Positions 1 to 10,850 of a stretch of 64,000 bases of DNA are shown here, one piece after another. Source of the DNA: Spinacia oleracea (taxonomy: Eukaryota; Streptophyta; Magnoliopsida; Caryophyllales; Amaranthaceae); contig NC_079487.1 of NCBI RefSeq assembly GCF_020520425.1, positions 107,108,141-107,172,140 on the forward strand. Direction: 5' to 3'. Below the pieces are notes generated by a model that worked only from the letters and a program-made list of their open reading frames with translations, made no database searches and had not been told where the DNA came from. Made by a program: the position numbers and the translations under genes. Numbering within the stretch: position 1 is the first letter of the stretch; each line of letters begins with the position of its first letter.

Positions 1-1349
1 TCGGATGCCCCTATCGTGGCCGAGGAGAAGAAGGAATCTGCTGACGTTTCTCTCGAAAGAGAGAGAAGTCCAGATAAGGAGATGGTGGATCTCACAGGCC
101 CCGATGTTGAGGTTCCCGAGGCTGAGAAGGATGTTCCCTCTACTGAGGAGGAGCAGCCCGAACAAGGTTTGACGAGGAAGAGGCGTCACTCGACTTTGGG
201 TTCTACTTCGACTTCGGCCCTGGATAGATTGATCCATGCTGACCCTTGCTCGGATGTTCCGCTGAAGCGGATCCCCGAGGAAGTAAGGGAAGCGATGGCT
301 CGATATGCTAGGGCTCCGGTTTTGGGAGAGAATCCCATGGCTCACGTGGGATCTTTGGTGGGTCCCGAAGCTGCTCGGGAGAATCTTCTTCGGGCCAACC
401 CGCAGTGGAGGGTTCCTGGAGCTGAAGAGAGGAACCCGGCTATGATGGCCCAGTACTACCTGAATGAGGTAAGTGTTGGATTTTCTCTTTGAGTTGTGTT
501 TTTGTTTTATGTTTTTCCTATTTCTGCTCATCTTTCCTTCGCTCCCAGGCTGTTTTCTGGTCCTCGTTCGCTTCCGAGTGCAGCTCGGTTGAGGAGAGAC
601 AACTGAGGAGATATCAGGAGGCTTATGCTCGTGATATTCCTATCTTGGACCAGAAGGCTGGGCAGCTCTTCTTCGAGCTTGTGGAGGTCAAGCAGCTGTA
701 CCTTCAGTACAGTCGTGAGGCTAGAGCTTCTGCTGAGCAGATCGGGGCCGAAGTTGGAAAGCTCACCTTCCGAGTCGAAGAGGATGCTGAAAAAATAGCT
801 TCTTTCGACAAGGAGAGGAAAGATACGGCCGCCAAGTTTGCGAGCGAACTTGAAGAAAAAGACAGACTTCTCAAGAAGATGAAGTCTAAATTTGAGGCGG
901 CCGTTAAGCAGAGCCAGGATGCGGAGGCGAGGCTTCAGCAGTTTGTCAAGCATCGGGAGATTATTCAGAACCAAGCCGACAAGGTGCCTGTTCTCCAGCT
1001 GAAGATCCGAGAGAAGGATGCGGCCATTCGGAAGTTGGAGCAAGAGCGAGTTGACCTCTACACTGCTGATCAGTGTAGAGAGCAGTATTGGAATGGCATC
1101 CTGGGTGCTCGGCGCATGTTTGCGAAGCATATGCCTCATTTCCCTTGGAATGAGAAAGTTCCTCTCTGGATGCGGGCCCAGGATCACTTGGTGGAGTGCC
1201 AAGCTGATCGAGACGAAGCTGAAGCTGAACGCCAAGCTGCTCTTGCAGAGGCTCGGGCCCAGAAGGCGAATTCCGAAGGTGACACTACTGCTGGGGGTTC
1301 TTCGAAGGATGCTCCCCTAGGGGCTGCTCCTGAGACTCCCAAGAGTTAG
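1..1349 (+). CDS. Antisense ORF of Tat retrotransposon, coiled-coil protein, 5' partial, two exons
   Basis: The frame is open from base 1, so the true start is outside the window. Visible coding is 1-468 joined to 549-1349, with an 80-bp phase-0 intron (GAG|gtaagt ... cccag|GCT). Splicing turns two overlapping ORFs into one continuous product of about 420 residues that ends at TAG 1347-1349. The first exon is acidic and Ser-rich with a basic KRRH patch. The second is strongly helical and charged (runs rich in E, K, A, Q and L over about 180 residues), typical of a coiled coil. The tail is Ala/Ser-rich. It lies downstream of integrase in reverse orientation, as the extra ORF of Tat elements does. 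Its function is unknown to me. A captured host gene is possible. A possible poly(A) region (AATGAAAAATGAATG) lies near 1597. Confidence 0.72.
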
Positions 1350-1740
1350 GGATTCGGGCAGTCGTCTTCTTCAGAGTCGGTCGGTTCCAGTTGAGGACTT
1401 CCGAATGTGTGCTTGCCTTTCCCCCTTTTGCCTCGGCGCTGCGTTGTACTTGTTTCTTTTTGCTTTCTTAGTACTTCGGTAGGCCGGTATTGTCTGTTGA
1501 TGGCTGCCGATTTTAATTGTTTCATTTTGTTTTCAATTTTTGAGGGTCCTCGGGTATGTATCGAGCTGTTTGATGCATTTGTACTTCCCCAAATATTGAA
1601 TGAAAAATGAATGTTTGTTACTTGGCTGCCTCTTTTCAATTTTTTGCACTTCCGAAGTTTTAAGTCTTTGAATCCGTAGATTTTCGAGCTCTTCTTTTTG
1701 TAGACTTGCTAAGAAACCCTTTGATTTTGCGAGTTCTTCA

Positions 1741-2107
1741 AATCCGTAGATCTGTTAAGAGACTCTTTAATTTTGCGAGTTCTTCAAATCCGTAGATCTG
1801 CTAAGAGACTCTTTAATTTTGCGAGTTCTTCAAATCCGTAGATCTGCTAAGAGACTCTTTAATTTTGTGAGTTCTTCAAATCCGTAGATCTGCTAAGAGA
1901 CTCTTTAATTTTGTGAGTTCTTCAAATCCGTAGATCTGCTAAGAGACTCTTTAATTTTGCGAGTTCTTCAAATCCGTAGATCTGCTAAGAGACTCTTTAA
2001 TTTTGCGAGTTCTTCAAATCCGTAGATCTGCTAAGAGACTCTTTAATTTCCAGACTCTTCAAATCCGTCGATCTGCTCAGAGGTCTGGATTGTTCTTCCG
2101 ATCTCTT
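1741..2107. repeat. 46-bp tandem array, about eight copies
   Basis: The motif aatccgtagatctgctaaga recurs at 1741, 1787, 1833, 1879, 1925, 1971 and 2017, exactly 46 bp apart, with a diverged copy at 2062. Copies differ mainly by gcgag/gtgag and tctgtt/tctgct. The array lies between the end of the antisense ORF and the integrase end, inside the Tat element. The remaining non-coding stretches (1350-1740 and 2108-2479) show no convincing ORF; they are probably the 3' untranslated regions of the two opposed transcription units. Confidence 0.9.
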
Positions 2108-2479
2108 GTGGTTCGGAAACCTGGGCAAGAGATCGCTAGTCTCCCTCTTAGTTATGACTTTGGCGATCCGTGGATCTGAGCCGAAGTTTTATAACTTGAT
2201 TCGAGCGACTGTTTGTTGCGAACAAGGTTTATCTGGGTATCGCGAATCCGAGGATTCTGGACGATTCCCCGAAGTGTATGATTTGGTCATTTCTTGCATT
2301 TTATCAAGGAATGGGCAAAGTCAACCTGCTTTTAGTCTCGGATTGATCAGATCCGAGGCTGCATGTATATATATAAAGGGACAATGAATTTGAAATATAG
2401 AGATAGGTTTAATGAAACACATGGTGCCAAACGGCTTTCCTCTTCTCATTAAACAACTTACTTGGTTTACAGACAGAGA

Positions 2480-3778
2480 TCATACAAAATATTTCTTGAG
2501 AACATCGGTATTCCAATGGTTCTTCAAGATTGTTCCATCCAACTGTTTCAGCATAAACGTGCCAGGCCTTTTTTCGGAATGGATGATGTATGGTCCTTCC
2601 CAGGTGGCTGAGAGTTTGCCATGGATCCGTCCTTTCTGAACCGAGGCGGCGTTTCAGAGTACTAGATCACCGACTTTTAGGGGTCTGGCGTTGACTCTTC
2701 GATTGTAATGCTTGTTGACCCTCTGCAAATAAGCTGCGTTGAGTGTCCTCGCATCGTTCCGAGCTTCGTCTAGTAGGTCGAGAGTTTCGGACAGAAGTTG
2801 GTTGTTGCTTTCTCCTTGGAGTCCATCATACCTGTTGTATGCCTGGATCCTCAAGCTTTCTGTTCCGATTTCCACAGGGATGACAGCTTCGGATCCGTAT
2901 ACAAGGTGGAACGGTGTTTGCCCAGTAGCTTCTTTCTCGGTGGGCCGAAGGGACCATAGCGTTCCGGGTAGCTCTTCTAACCACTTGTTTTTGTTATCCT
3001 CGACTCTTTTCTTGAGTGCGTTGAGAATGAGTTTGTTAGCAGCTTCGGCTTGCCCGTTGCTTTGTGGGTGGCAAACTGCCGAGTAAGCTAGGTGTATGCC
3101 GAACTGTTTGCACCACTTTTGTAGCGGGGTGTTGTCGAACTGTTTCCCGTGGTCGAAGACCATCAGTCTTGGTATGCCGAACCTTGTGATGATGTTCTGC
3201 CATATGAACTTGCGGACCTGAGGTTCGGTGATGGAGGAGACAGCTTCAGCTTCGATCCATTTGCTAAAATAGTCGACTCCTACAATCAACCACTTCTTCT
3301 GGTTCGTAGCTGAGGGGAAGGGACCAATGATGTCTAACCCCCACTGTGCGAATGGTAAGGGATACAGTGTTGATTGTAAGGTTTGAGCTGGTTGATGGAT
3401 AGCTGGTGCGAACTTTTGGCATTTCTCGCATTTCCTTGCCATCTGCTTTGCCTCGGAAACCATAGTGGGCCACCAGTATCCGGCCCGAAGGGCTTTGTGT
3501 GCCAATGTCCTGCCTCCGATGTGGTTTCCGCATATCCCGAGGTGGATTTCTCTTAGGATATAGTCAGCGTCTGTTGGACCCACACATTTTAGCAGTGGAG
3601 CGGAGAATGATTTCCTCGTGAGCTCTCCTTCGGCGCTGATGATGAACCACTTGTTGAATCTTTTCAGCTTTCTCGCCTGTAGCTTATCTTCGGGAAGTTC
3701 TCCCCTTTCTTTGTATGCAATTACTGCGTCCATCCAGCTGGGTTCGGTACGTAAACTGCATACTGTGGTGGGTAGCAA
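2480..3778 (-). pseudogene. Tat integrase, broken by stops at both sides of its main ORF
   Basis: The main reading frame (3778 to 2654) shows the HHCC zinc-binding domain (H..H about residue 80, then CEKCQK), then the catalytic core: GLDIIGPFP with the first Asp, the VFDHGKQFD segment with the second Asp (the family usually has SDNG here), and HPQSNGQAEA with the Glu. The C-terminal region ends at KVGDLVL, where TGA (2654-2656) stops the frame. The same frame stays open for 58 more codons to 2480 and includes the conserved WEGPYII patch, so the stop is premature. A second TGA at 3788-3790 separates this ORF from the upstream RNase H in the same frame. Integrase would insert the cDNA into the genome. 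This copy should not make a full polyprotein. Confidence 0.88.
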
Positions 3779-3787
3779 GTCAATGCT

Positions 3788-6610
3788 TCACTCTTGGTGA
3801 ACTTCCACGCGGACCGACCTGTTTAAGTCGATGAGTGTTGAGCTTGCGAGTTTTGACAGTGCGTCTGCTTGCGTGTTTTGTCCTCGGGGGATGAGAATGA
3901 CTTCAAAGGATCTTAACTTTGACGTTAAGGATTTAATTTTTGCTAAATAAGCTGTCATGCTGGGCCAATTGGCCTCATACTCCCCTCGGATCTGGTTGGC
4001 TACAAGCTGGGAATCAGTTTTGAGGCAAACATGCTCGGCCTCCAGGGATAAGCAAAGCTCTATCCCTGCGATTGCGGCCTCATATTCGGCCTCGTTGTTA
4101 GTTTCTTTGAATCCGAACTTCAATGCATACTCTATGCTTTTCCCCGTTGGGGGGATTAGTACAACTCCTGCTCCTGAGCCGTTTACTGTGGAGGATCCGT
4201 CAGTGAAGACCTCCCAAGTGCTTTTCGTATCATCCAGCATTTCCTGGTATGAGCACTCGGCCAAGAAGTCTGCCAACGCCTGTGCTTTGATGGCGGTCCT
4301 CGGCTGATATTTGATGCCGAACTCTGATAGTTCGAAGGCCCAGGCAGCCAATCTTCCTGACCTCTCTATTTTGTCGAGTACTTTCTCGAGCGGTTGGTCA
4401 GTTAGTATTGTGATCTGGTGGGAGTCGAAGTATGGCTTCAGTTTTCGTGCATCTACCACCACTGCATATGCAACTTTCTCGATGAGCGGGTACCGAGTTT
4501 CGGCCCCTGTGAGTGTTCGGCTAGTGAAGTAGATTGGCTGTTGCTTCTTCTCTTCTTCCAGAAGAAGCACTGCGCTGACGGTTCCCGGGCTGACTGCTAC
4601 ATATAGGTACAGGGTTTCCCCCTCCTTTGGTCTGGCCAGTGTCGGCAGTTGAGCTAGGTGGGCTCTGAGTTGCTGAAAAGCCTCTTTTTGCTCCTGCTCC
4701 CATATCAGTTCGGGATCCACTTTCCTCGGGACCCCCTTTTTCTTGACTGGTTCTGCTTCTCCCCCGGGGAGGCTCTTTGGTTTTAGTGCTTTGAAGAAAG
4801 GGGCTCCCTTGTCCGAGGCTTTTGATATGAATCTTGTTAGTGCGGCTAACCTGCCGGTTAGCCTCTGCACGTCTCTCTTGGTCCTCGGCTCGGGTAAATC
4901 CAACGCTGCTTGGACTTTGTCCGGGTTCGCATCGATTCCTCTTTTGGTCACCATGAATCCGAGGAACTTCCCTGACTTCACCCCGAAGACACATTTTTTT
5001 GGGTTCAGCTTCATGCTGTATTTCCTCTGATTTCCGAAGGTCTCTGCCAAGTCTTTGACATGGTCTTCCTCCTTAATGCTTTTTACGATGGAGTCATCCA
5101 CATAGACCTCGACGTTCCTCCCTTTCTGGTCGGCGAAGACGTGATCAACTAGCCTCTGGTATGTAGCGCCGACATTTTTCAAGCCGAAGGGCATCATTTT
5201 GTAGTTGAACACTCCTGCGCTCGTGATGAATGCTGTCTTTGCTCTGTCGTCGGGGTGCATGAACACTTGATGGTAGCCTGAAAAGGCATCCATGAAGCTG
5301 AGCAGTGCATGGCCGCTGGTGGAGTCAACCAATTGATCTATCCTCGGCAAGGGATAGCAGTCCTTAGGGCAGGCTCGGTTCAGATCTGTGAAATCCACGC
5401 ACATTCGCCAAGAGCCGTTCGCTTTCTTGACCATCACCACGTTGGCCAACCATTTTGGGTACATGCATGGCTCGATGAATCCGGCCTCCTGCAACTTTTT
5501 CACCTCTTCGGCGATGGCTCTGTTTTTCTCCGAGGAGTAATTCCTCTTCTTTTGTTTGATTGGCCGAGCTTCAGCGTTGACGTCCAGCTTGTGACAAATC
5601 AGCTTCGGATTTATCCCTGGCATATCTGCTGCTGACCATGCAAAAATGTCTTTGTGATCCCTGAGCAGTTGGATCAAATCGATTCGGAGCCCCGAGCTTA
5701 GGCCCTTGCCTATTCGGACGCTCCTGTCTGAACCTTCTTCGAGGAAGATATCCTCCATTTCCTGATCTGGTTCGGGAGACAGGGTTTCGGGGCGGGCATC
5801 GACCTCTGCGGGAGATAAGCTGCTCGTGCCTGCTTTTCTCCTTTTTGCCTCGCTCTCCTCTCCTGGAGCATCTTTCTCCGCCTCCGAACCGTCTCCTAAT
5901 TTGGGCTTTCGGACGGCGGTGTGGCAGGTTCTTCTTGCAATCTCTTGATCACCTCTAATTCGTTCGGCGAATCCTGCGTCCGAGACGTATATCATCAGCT
6001 GATGGTATGTGGAGGGGACTGCCTGCATCTTGTGAATCATGGTTCTTCCCATGATTACGTTGTATACGGAGTCGCAGTCCATCACCAGAAATTCGTCCCG
6101 AAGGGTTTTTGCTGCTTGGCCTTCGCCCACTGTGACTGGCAAGGTGATCTTTCCTCGAGGGATAGCTGCGGATCCGTGGAATCCGATCAGGGGGTAACTG
6201 ACTTTCGTCAATGCTTCCTCTGACTCTTCGAGGATCAGTTGCTCGAAGCAGTTTCTGAAGATGATGTTGACGGCACTTCCTCCGTCGACCAACACTCGGT
6301 GTACGTTGTGGTTATTGAGGTCCATGGAAATGACTAGAGGATCGTCGTGTTTGTACTGGACTCCGAAGCAATCATCGGCAGTGAAGGTCATGTTCGGGGG
6401 GTGTGGTTGGTTGTCTCCCACTGCGCTGAAGTTGACACGATGGGTGAGAGCTCTTAGGTGTTTCTTGCTGGCCTGGCCAGACTTCTGTCCCCCGAACACC
6501 ACTAGGATGTCATTCTTCTTGTGCCTTGTTGCTTCGTAGACCCTTTTCTGGGGTTGCTCGTGTTGTTTGCCACTTGCGGCCTTTTCTTTTTCCTCCCTTC
6601 GGTCTAACAA
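3788..6610 (-). pseudogene. Tat protease, reverse transcriptase and dual RNase H
   Basis: About 940 codons. The aspartic protease site is VLVDGGSA near residue 108. Reverse transcriptase covers roughly residues 355-535, with FIEPCMYPKWLANVVMVKK, VDFTDLNRACPKD, FMDAFSGYHQ and the polymerase box YVDD. The first RNase H (about 630-750) has LTDQPLEKVL and PIYFTSRTL, but LYVAVS stands where the family has an Asp (LY.DAS), so it is probably catalytically dead. A second, archaeal-type RNase H follows (about 790-920) and keeps its acidic residues: VFTDGSS, NNEAEYEA, KTDSQL and ADALSKLA. The ORF is separated from gag by one in-frame TAA (6614-6616) and from integrase by TGA (3788-3790). The ATG-like start is really a TTG after the stop, so this is not an independent gene. 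Confidence 0.9.
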
Positions 6611-6613
6611 GTA

Positions 6614-8233
6614 TTATTTCAGGTAGCCTCGGCGAACGAGGTCCTCAATGTTGTCTTTCAGTGAGTTGCATTCTTCGGTGTGGTGACCGAAGTCATCATG
6701 AAACTCGCACCATTTGTTCTTGTTTCTCCGAGCTGGGTTGGACTTGAGCTTCCCAGGTAGTTTCCACTTTTCGTCATTTCTGTTGAGACTAAAGATTTCT
6801 TTTCGGGGCAGAGTTAGTGGAGTGTAGTTAGTGTATCTGGGTTGAAGTTCACCCCTTCTCCCGTCTTTCTTCGGGCTCATCTCTCTAACTCCTACTTTCT
6901 CCTTCCCTTTCCTTGAGCCGCCCTCGGGCTTGCTCTGGGCATTTTTTGTGTCTCTCGGATCCGACGATCCTTTCAACCTTGCAGCGGCTTTGTTGAACTC
7001 TTCGGTTCTGATGAACGCATCAGCCATTTGGAGCACGTCGGCTATTTTGGAGGGGTTTTTCATCGAGAGCTTATCACGGAATTTCCCTTCCTGGAGCGCG
7101 TGCTTCAAGGCGAAGATGGCCACATCTGGCTGCAAGTTTGGTATGTTTGTTGATTCCTTCATGAATCTGGCCATGAACTCTCTTAGACTTTCGTCTCTTT
7201 CTTGTTGGATTGAGGTCAGTTCTGTCGTGGTTCGCTCGGGGCGATTGTTGCTCACGAACTGTGTGCAGAATCTCTTTTTCAGCTTCTTCCAGCTTTTGAT
7301 CGATCCCTTCGGCAGCGATCTAAACCACTCTCCCGCCACTCCGGTTAGCGTGGTTGGGAAATATTTACACCAACATGCTTCGGAGTAGGGACTCAAGAAC
7401 ATTTGTTGCTCGTAGGAGATGACATGATCCCTCGGATCTGTGATTCCGCTATATGTCAGGTGTGCTGGCAGTCTTACCTTCGGTATCTCTTCCATGATCA
7501 GCTCGTCCGAGAAAGGGGATGACGTGGGAGTCATGATTCTTTTCCCGAGTCTAGCCCTGATGCCTTCGTTCGCCGAGGTTCTGTGATTAGAACGTTCGGG
7601 CGTACGATGGGGGCTAGGGGTTCGATCATGCCTCCTGTCTCTTCTTCTTTCTCCGCTACTGACCTCGGGTCGTTCGCCAGATCTGCTTGATTCGCCTACC
7701 CCGAGTCTCGTATGGATCGAGGGTCTTAACCTTGAGCGGACCGAGGGCCTCAACCTGCTGAGCACCGAGCTTCGGATCCGAGTATTATGAGTAGTCGATT
7801 CGCTTTGGAGAGCTGCTGGAGTGGGCGATGGTTTTGCAAACTAATCTGGTTGTTGTTGTGCCCTTTTTTGGGTGTCCCACGTGCTTTCCATCCATCTCGA
7901 CGTCAGGTGTGTTCCTGTCAAGGGAAGGAGCTCTCGTTCGGGTCTGGACACTTCTACACTGGGCTGCTCGTTCAGCCTTCACCTGGTCCTCCTCTCTTCT
8001 CTGCGGTCTTTTGCCAATCCTTGCTGCTTCTCATTGAAGAGGAAGTTTTGCATGATGGTCATGGCCGCAGTGAGCTCTTCCCTAGTTGGAATCGGAGGTC
8101 CTGCGTTTGTGGCGGTCGTAGCTCTGCTTGGCTGTGACCTCGCCACCGATTGAGGGTGCTCCTCTTCGTCAGATTCCGAATCTGACCGCACTATCATATC
8201 GTCATCATTGTTGTTGATAACATCATTAACCAT
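6614..8233 (-). pseudogene. Tat gag (capsid and zinc knuckle), N-terminus frame-broken
   Basis: The ATG at 8233 opens an acidic N-terminal part that stops at 7979-7981. The main gag frame is open only from about 7908 down to 6614, so at least one frame change is needed between about 8000 and 7900. The main part holds the retrotransposon gag domain (KVRLPAHLTYSGITDP, AGEWFRSLPKGSI, then LREFMARF) and ends with the nucleic-acid-binding knuckle CEFHDDFGHHTEEC. Gag would form the particle that packages element RNA. It is followed by an in-frame TAA and then pol in the same frame. That stop could be the natural gag/pol junction or another lesion; the frame break argues for general decay. Confidence 0.85.
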
Positions 8234-8281
8234 TTTGCAGAAAGAGGTGGTTAATGTCTTTCAAAGGCTTTGAAGTGTTCT

Positions 8282-8299
8282 TCCCCACAGACGGCGCCA
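8282..8299 (-). promoter_or_regulatory. Primer-binding site of the Tat element
   Basis: On the minus strand the sequence starts TGGCGCCGTCTGTGGGGA, three bases inside the LTR edge and between the LTR and gag. TGG pairs with the CCA tail of a tRNA. It resembles the tRNA-Asp-type site used by many plant Ty3 elements, but four central bases differ, so I do not assign the primer tRNA. Confidence 0.75.
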
Positions 8300-8302
8300 A
8301 AT

Positions 8303-8730
8303 TGTTCCGGTGTTGTAAAGATGGAAACAATGGGCTTCGAATGAAGGCCCTTTCGTATGTGTTGAAGATCTTGCTTGCTTGAATGAGTCGAGTCCGAATT
8401 CACCTGCACAAGAGCAAAGTCACTAGCCTCGGGGGTGTTTCCGAGGAAGGCCCCTCCGATGCCTAAGTAAGAACGATGCTCGGATTCTAGAGAGAAGTTC
8501 TCTAAAAGAGTAGTTTTAAGGCGATAAATTGGACATACCTTGAGGTGTGAGCCTTCGTGGCCTATTTATAGTGTTTGCATAATAAATGCCCATAGGTCAT
8601 TTATTGCTATTGGGCCTTGGGCCTTAATGGATGGCTGAATAGCCATAGTGGTAAGGTTTGATGCTGTTGTTTAGAGCCATTGGGCTTTGGACTTAGTGGC
8701 CCAATTGAATATCAATTGGGAGCCCAAACA
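8303..8730 (-). repeat. LTR next to gag (5' LTR of the minus-strand element)
   Basis: The inner edge is set by TG at 8303-8304, three bases from the primer-binding site. The outer edge is proposed at CA 8729-8730 because TGTT/AACA short inverted ends result; without the partner LTR this edge is provisional. The element's promoter lies inside. Confidence 0.6.
8562..8571 (-). promoter_or_regulatory. TATA box in the LTR
   Basis: The minus strand reads CTATAAATAG about 260 bp from the inner LTR edge, a good plant TATA box in the right place to start genomic RNA. Confidence 0.6.
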
Positions 8731-9228
8731 CCTTGAATTACTAAATTTAATTTTTTGGGGTAATTTAAACCTTTATTTGTTTGAGATTGGTACTCAAATT
8801 GCACTTATGGAGCTTCTGTTGTTTTTTTTTCGATCTAGAATCTCATATATGCTCGGATTATGATCACCATTGTCACTTTTGATATTGGGCTTGGAATTTG
8901 AAAAATACTTTGTTTAAATCAATTTTTTTTTTTTTTTTGAGGTAAACAGTCAAAGGCCTTAGGCAATGCAGAAATCTAAATCTATTACACCCTCAACAGT
9001 ATATGGGACACTCTTGCCCTAACGGCGTAGTCTAGGGAGTGAGGTGTGTCATTATATGTGTCGTCTCATTAGCTTTTCTAAATACATGAGTAAAAATAAC
9101 TGAATTAAATAAACTAGACAAACGTTTAACTTTACGAAGAATAACACCTACGTACGAGCCATCAACCTTGGAGTAATTAAGCCACATTTTGCCACCTTTC
9201 TCACTCTCAAACCCCGTGTTAGGAGTTA
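8731..9228. other. Intergenic; poly-T start of a possible retroposon
   Basis: No coding sequence seen. A 16-base T run at 8923-8938, followed by unique-looking sequence, could be the tail of a minus-strand retroposon. I found no flanking duplication to prove it. Confidence 0.4.
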
Positions 9229-9521
9229 CTCCCTCCGTTTCTTTTTATTTTTTACGTTTTCCTTTTTGGGTGTCTTAAAATGTTATTTACATTTTCTTTT
9301 ATATTATCACATAAATGTTTTAATATTCTCACACTTTTCTATTGAGACATTAAAATTTTCTCATTTTCCCAATATCAGATTTTGATAAGAGTGAAAACAT
9401 TATAAATAAACGTAATTTTCTTTGATTAAATAAAAAAGTAGAGGAATCTCAATGCACATTAATTATTCGTTAATAAACGTGCAAAAAGACAAACATAAAA
9501 AACAAAAAGAAACGAAATGAG
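9229..9521. mobile_element. Stowaway-like (mariner) MITE
   Basis: The left end is CTCCCTCCGTTTCTTTTTAT and the right end is an imperfect inverted copy (AAAAAGAAACGAAATGAG). Both are flanked by TA (9227-9228 and 9522-9523), the mariner target duplication. AT-rich, no ORF. Confidence 0.75.
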
Positions 9522-10222
9522 TAATTTTTAAATTGTCCGGATCCTTTATATTTAACGCCTTGATAAAAACTTTTATCGGATATTCTAGAATAGTTAATTT
9601 AACTTTTATCCTAGACGGAGGTACCACGGTTGAAAATGGTGGAAGATGCTTTTTACTTTCATTTTTCTCATTCTAAAAAAACTCTAACCCTCGCTTTTAT
9701 GAGCCATAAAGATATATTAAGTAGCTAGGACCTAACCCTTTTTGATGGAGTATTATTTTGGTCCAAAAAAATTTGGCGGATCATTTCTTTGATTTTGTTG
9801 TTGCACTTCCATTTCTAGGTGATCTTGAAGGTTGATTATTAGACTACTCTAGGGCTTTTACTATATATTTTTTTCAGTTAATTGACTACGCCTTTCAATT
9901 AGTTGTTCTAATCTAACTATGATCGACCTAAGTTACTACACTTCTTCCTAATGCATCATTAGTTGAATTCACAGTATTGTTGATACCAATTATAATTCTA
10001 TATCTACTTGCCTTAAGATTGACTCTCTAGAGGATTCATATACACGATTTAGTATAACAGTGAAAACTATGGCAGGCTCCTCAACAAGCATTATGTATTT
10101 AGAATCAAACTAAACTATCTAACTCTCCCTAGTCTTAGCCAACACACCCTTTATTACCTCTAAATACCATGTGTATAAAGTATTTATCAGATTTCTGGTA
10201 TTGACATCAAAAGCTTTTGTGT
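9522..10222. other. Intergenic, nothing recognised
   Basis: AT-rich sequence with no ORF that looks coding and no clear repeat ends. Confidence 0.5.
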
Positions 10223-10529
10223 AAGACCGCCTAACGGTTAGACCACTTTTTTGGTACTAACTAAAATAGTGTAAAACATAATTAAAAAAGTTATAAAATT
10301 ATAACTAATTGAATAACAAAATAGTTAAGGTATAAAGACAAATAATTAAATTTATGAGTCGAATAGTTATTATTTTTAACAGACTTATTATTAACTAAAA
10401 CTCGTAAATTCTTAACTAACTGATCTCATTGCTTAATAATCATTTTCATTGTTTAACTAATTCATTCAGTGCTTAACTAATCAATTTCATTAGGTGACAA
10501 CAAAGTGGTCTAACCGTTAAGCGGTCTTT
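10223..10529. mobile_element. Fold-back MITE-like element
   Basis: AAGACCGCCTAACGGTTAGA at the left is mirrored by TCTAACCGTTAAGCGGTCTT at the right, a terminal inverted repeat of about 27 bp with one or two mismatches. The interior has repeated cttaactaa motifs. No clear target duplication, so the superfamily is open. Confidence 0.65.
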
Positions 10530-10672
10530 CCTAAAAGTTTATATATTGGCATAGGCATGACTCCATCTCATAGGAGAGGACTCATCATACTTTGGTCTAG
10601 GTTAGATGTTCTTGGATCATCGTGGCCTTTCATGTTTAGTGATATTTGGAAGAAGTGTATTGTCCTCATAGA

Positions 10673-10850
10673 CATGAGTTGTAGGTCTAGGAGGTTTTCT
10701 AGAGGGATATCAGGTTTTCATCGTCATCCTCGTGTTGATTTCCTCTTCTATTCCTTATATACATGAGTTGTAGGTCTAGGAGGTTTTCGAGAGGGATATC
10801 AGGTTTTCATCGTCACCCTCGTGTTGATTTTCTCTTCTATTCCTCATAGT
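10673..10850. repeat. 89-bp tandem duplication
   Basis: Two adjacent 89-bp copies starting with catgagttgtaggtctagga at 10673 and 10762 differ at only a few bases, so the duplication is recent. Confidence 0.9.

Larger units (their letters stand above)
1..8730 (-). mobile_element. Ty3/gypsy Tat-lineage LTR retrotransposon, decayed and cut by the window edge
   Basis: Read on the minus strand the order is LTR (8303-8730), primer-binding site, gag, protease, reverse transcriptase, two RNase H domains, integrase, a 46-bp tandem array, and an ORF in the opposite orientation that enters at base 1. The order gag-PR-RT-RH-INT makes it Ty3/gypsy. A second RNase H after the first and an antisense ORF after integrase are known marks of the Tat lineage. 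The far LTR lies outside the window, so target-site duplication and LTR divergence cannot be scored. Gag-pol has three in-frame stops in its main frame and at least one frame break near the gag start, so this copy looks non-autonomous. Confidence 0.92.

Noticed and set aside
528..1235. Long minus-strand ORF opposite the coiled-coil ORF
   Set aside because: It mirrors the plus-strand coding frame, has no protein motif, and crosses the intron boundary; a shadow.
1741..2107. CRISPR-like regular spacing
   Set aside because: The units are contiguous with no unique spacers, and the genome is a plant.
2106..2639. Plus-strand ORFs of 75-93 codons beside integrase
   Set aside because: One overlaps the antisense of the integrase C-terminus and the other is non-coding in composition.
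7785..7982. Separate small gene upstream of gag
   Set aside because: It is an alternative frame across the broken gag N-terminus, not an independent gene.
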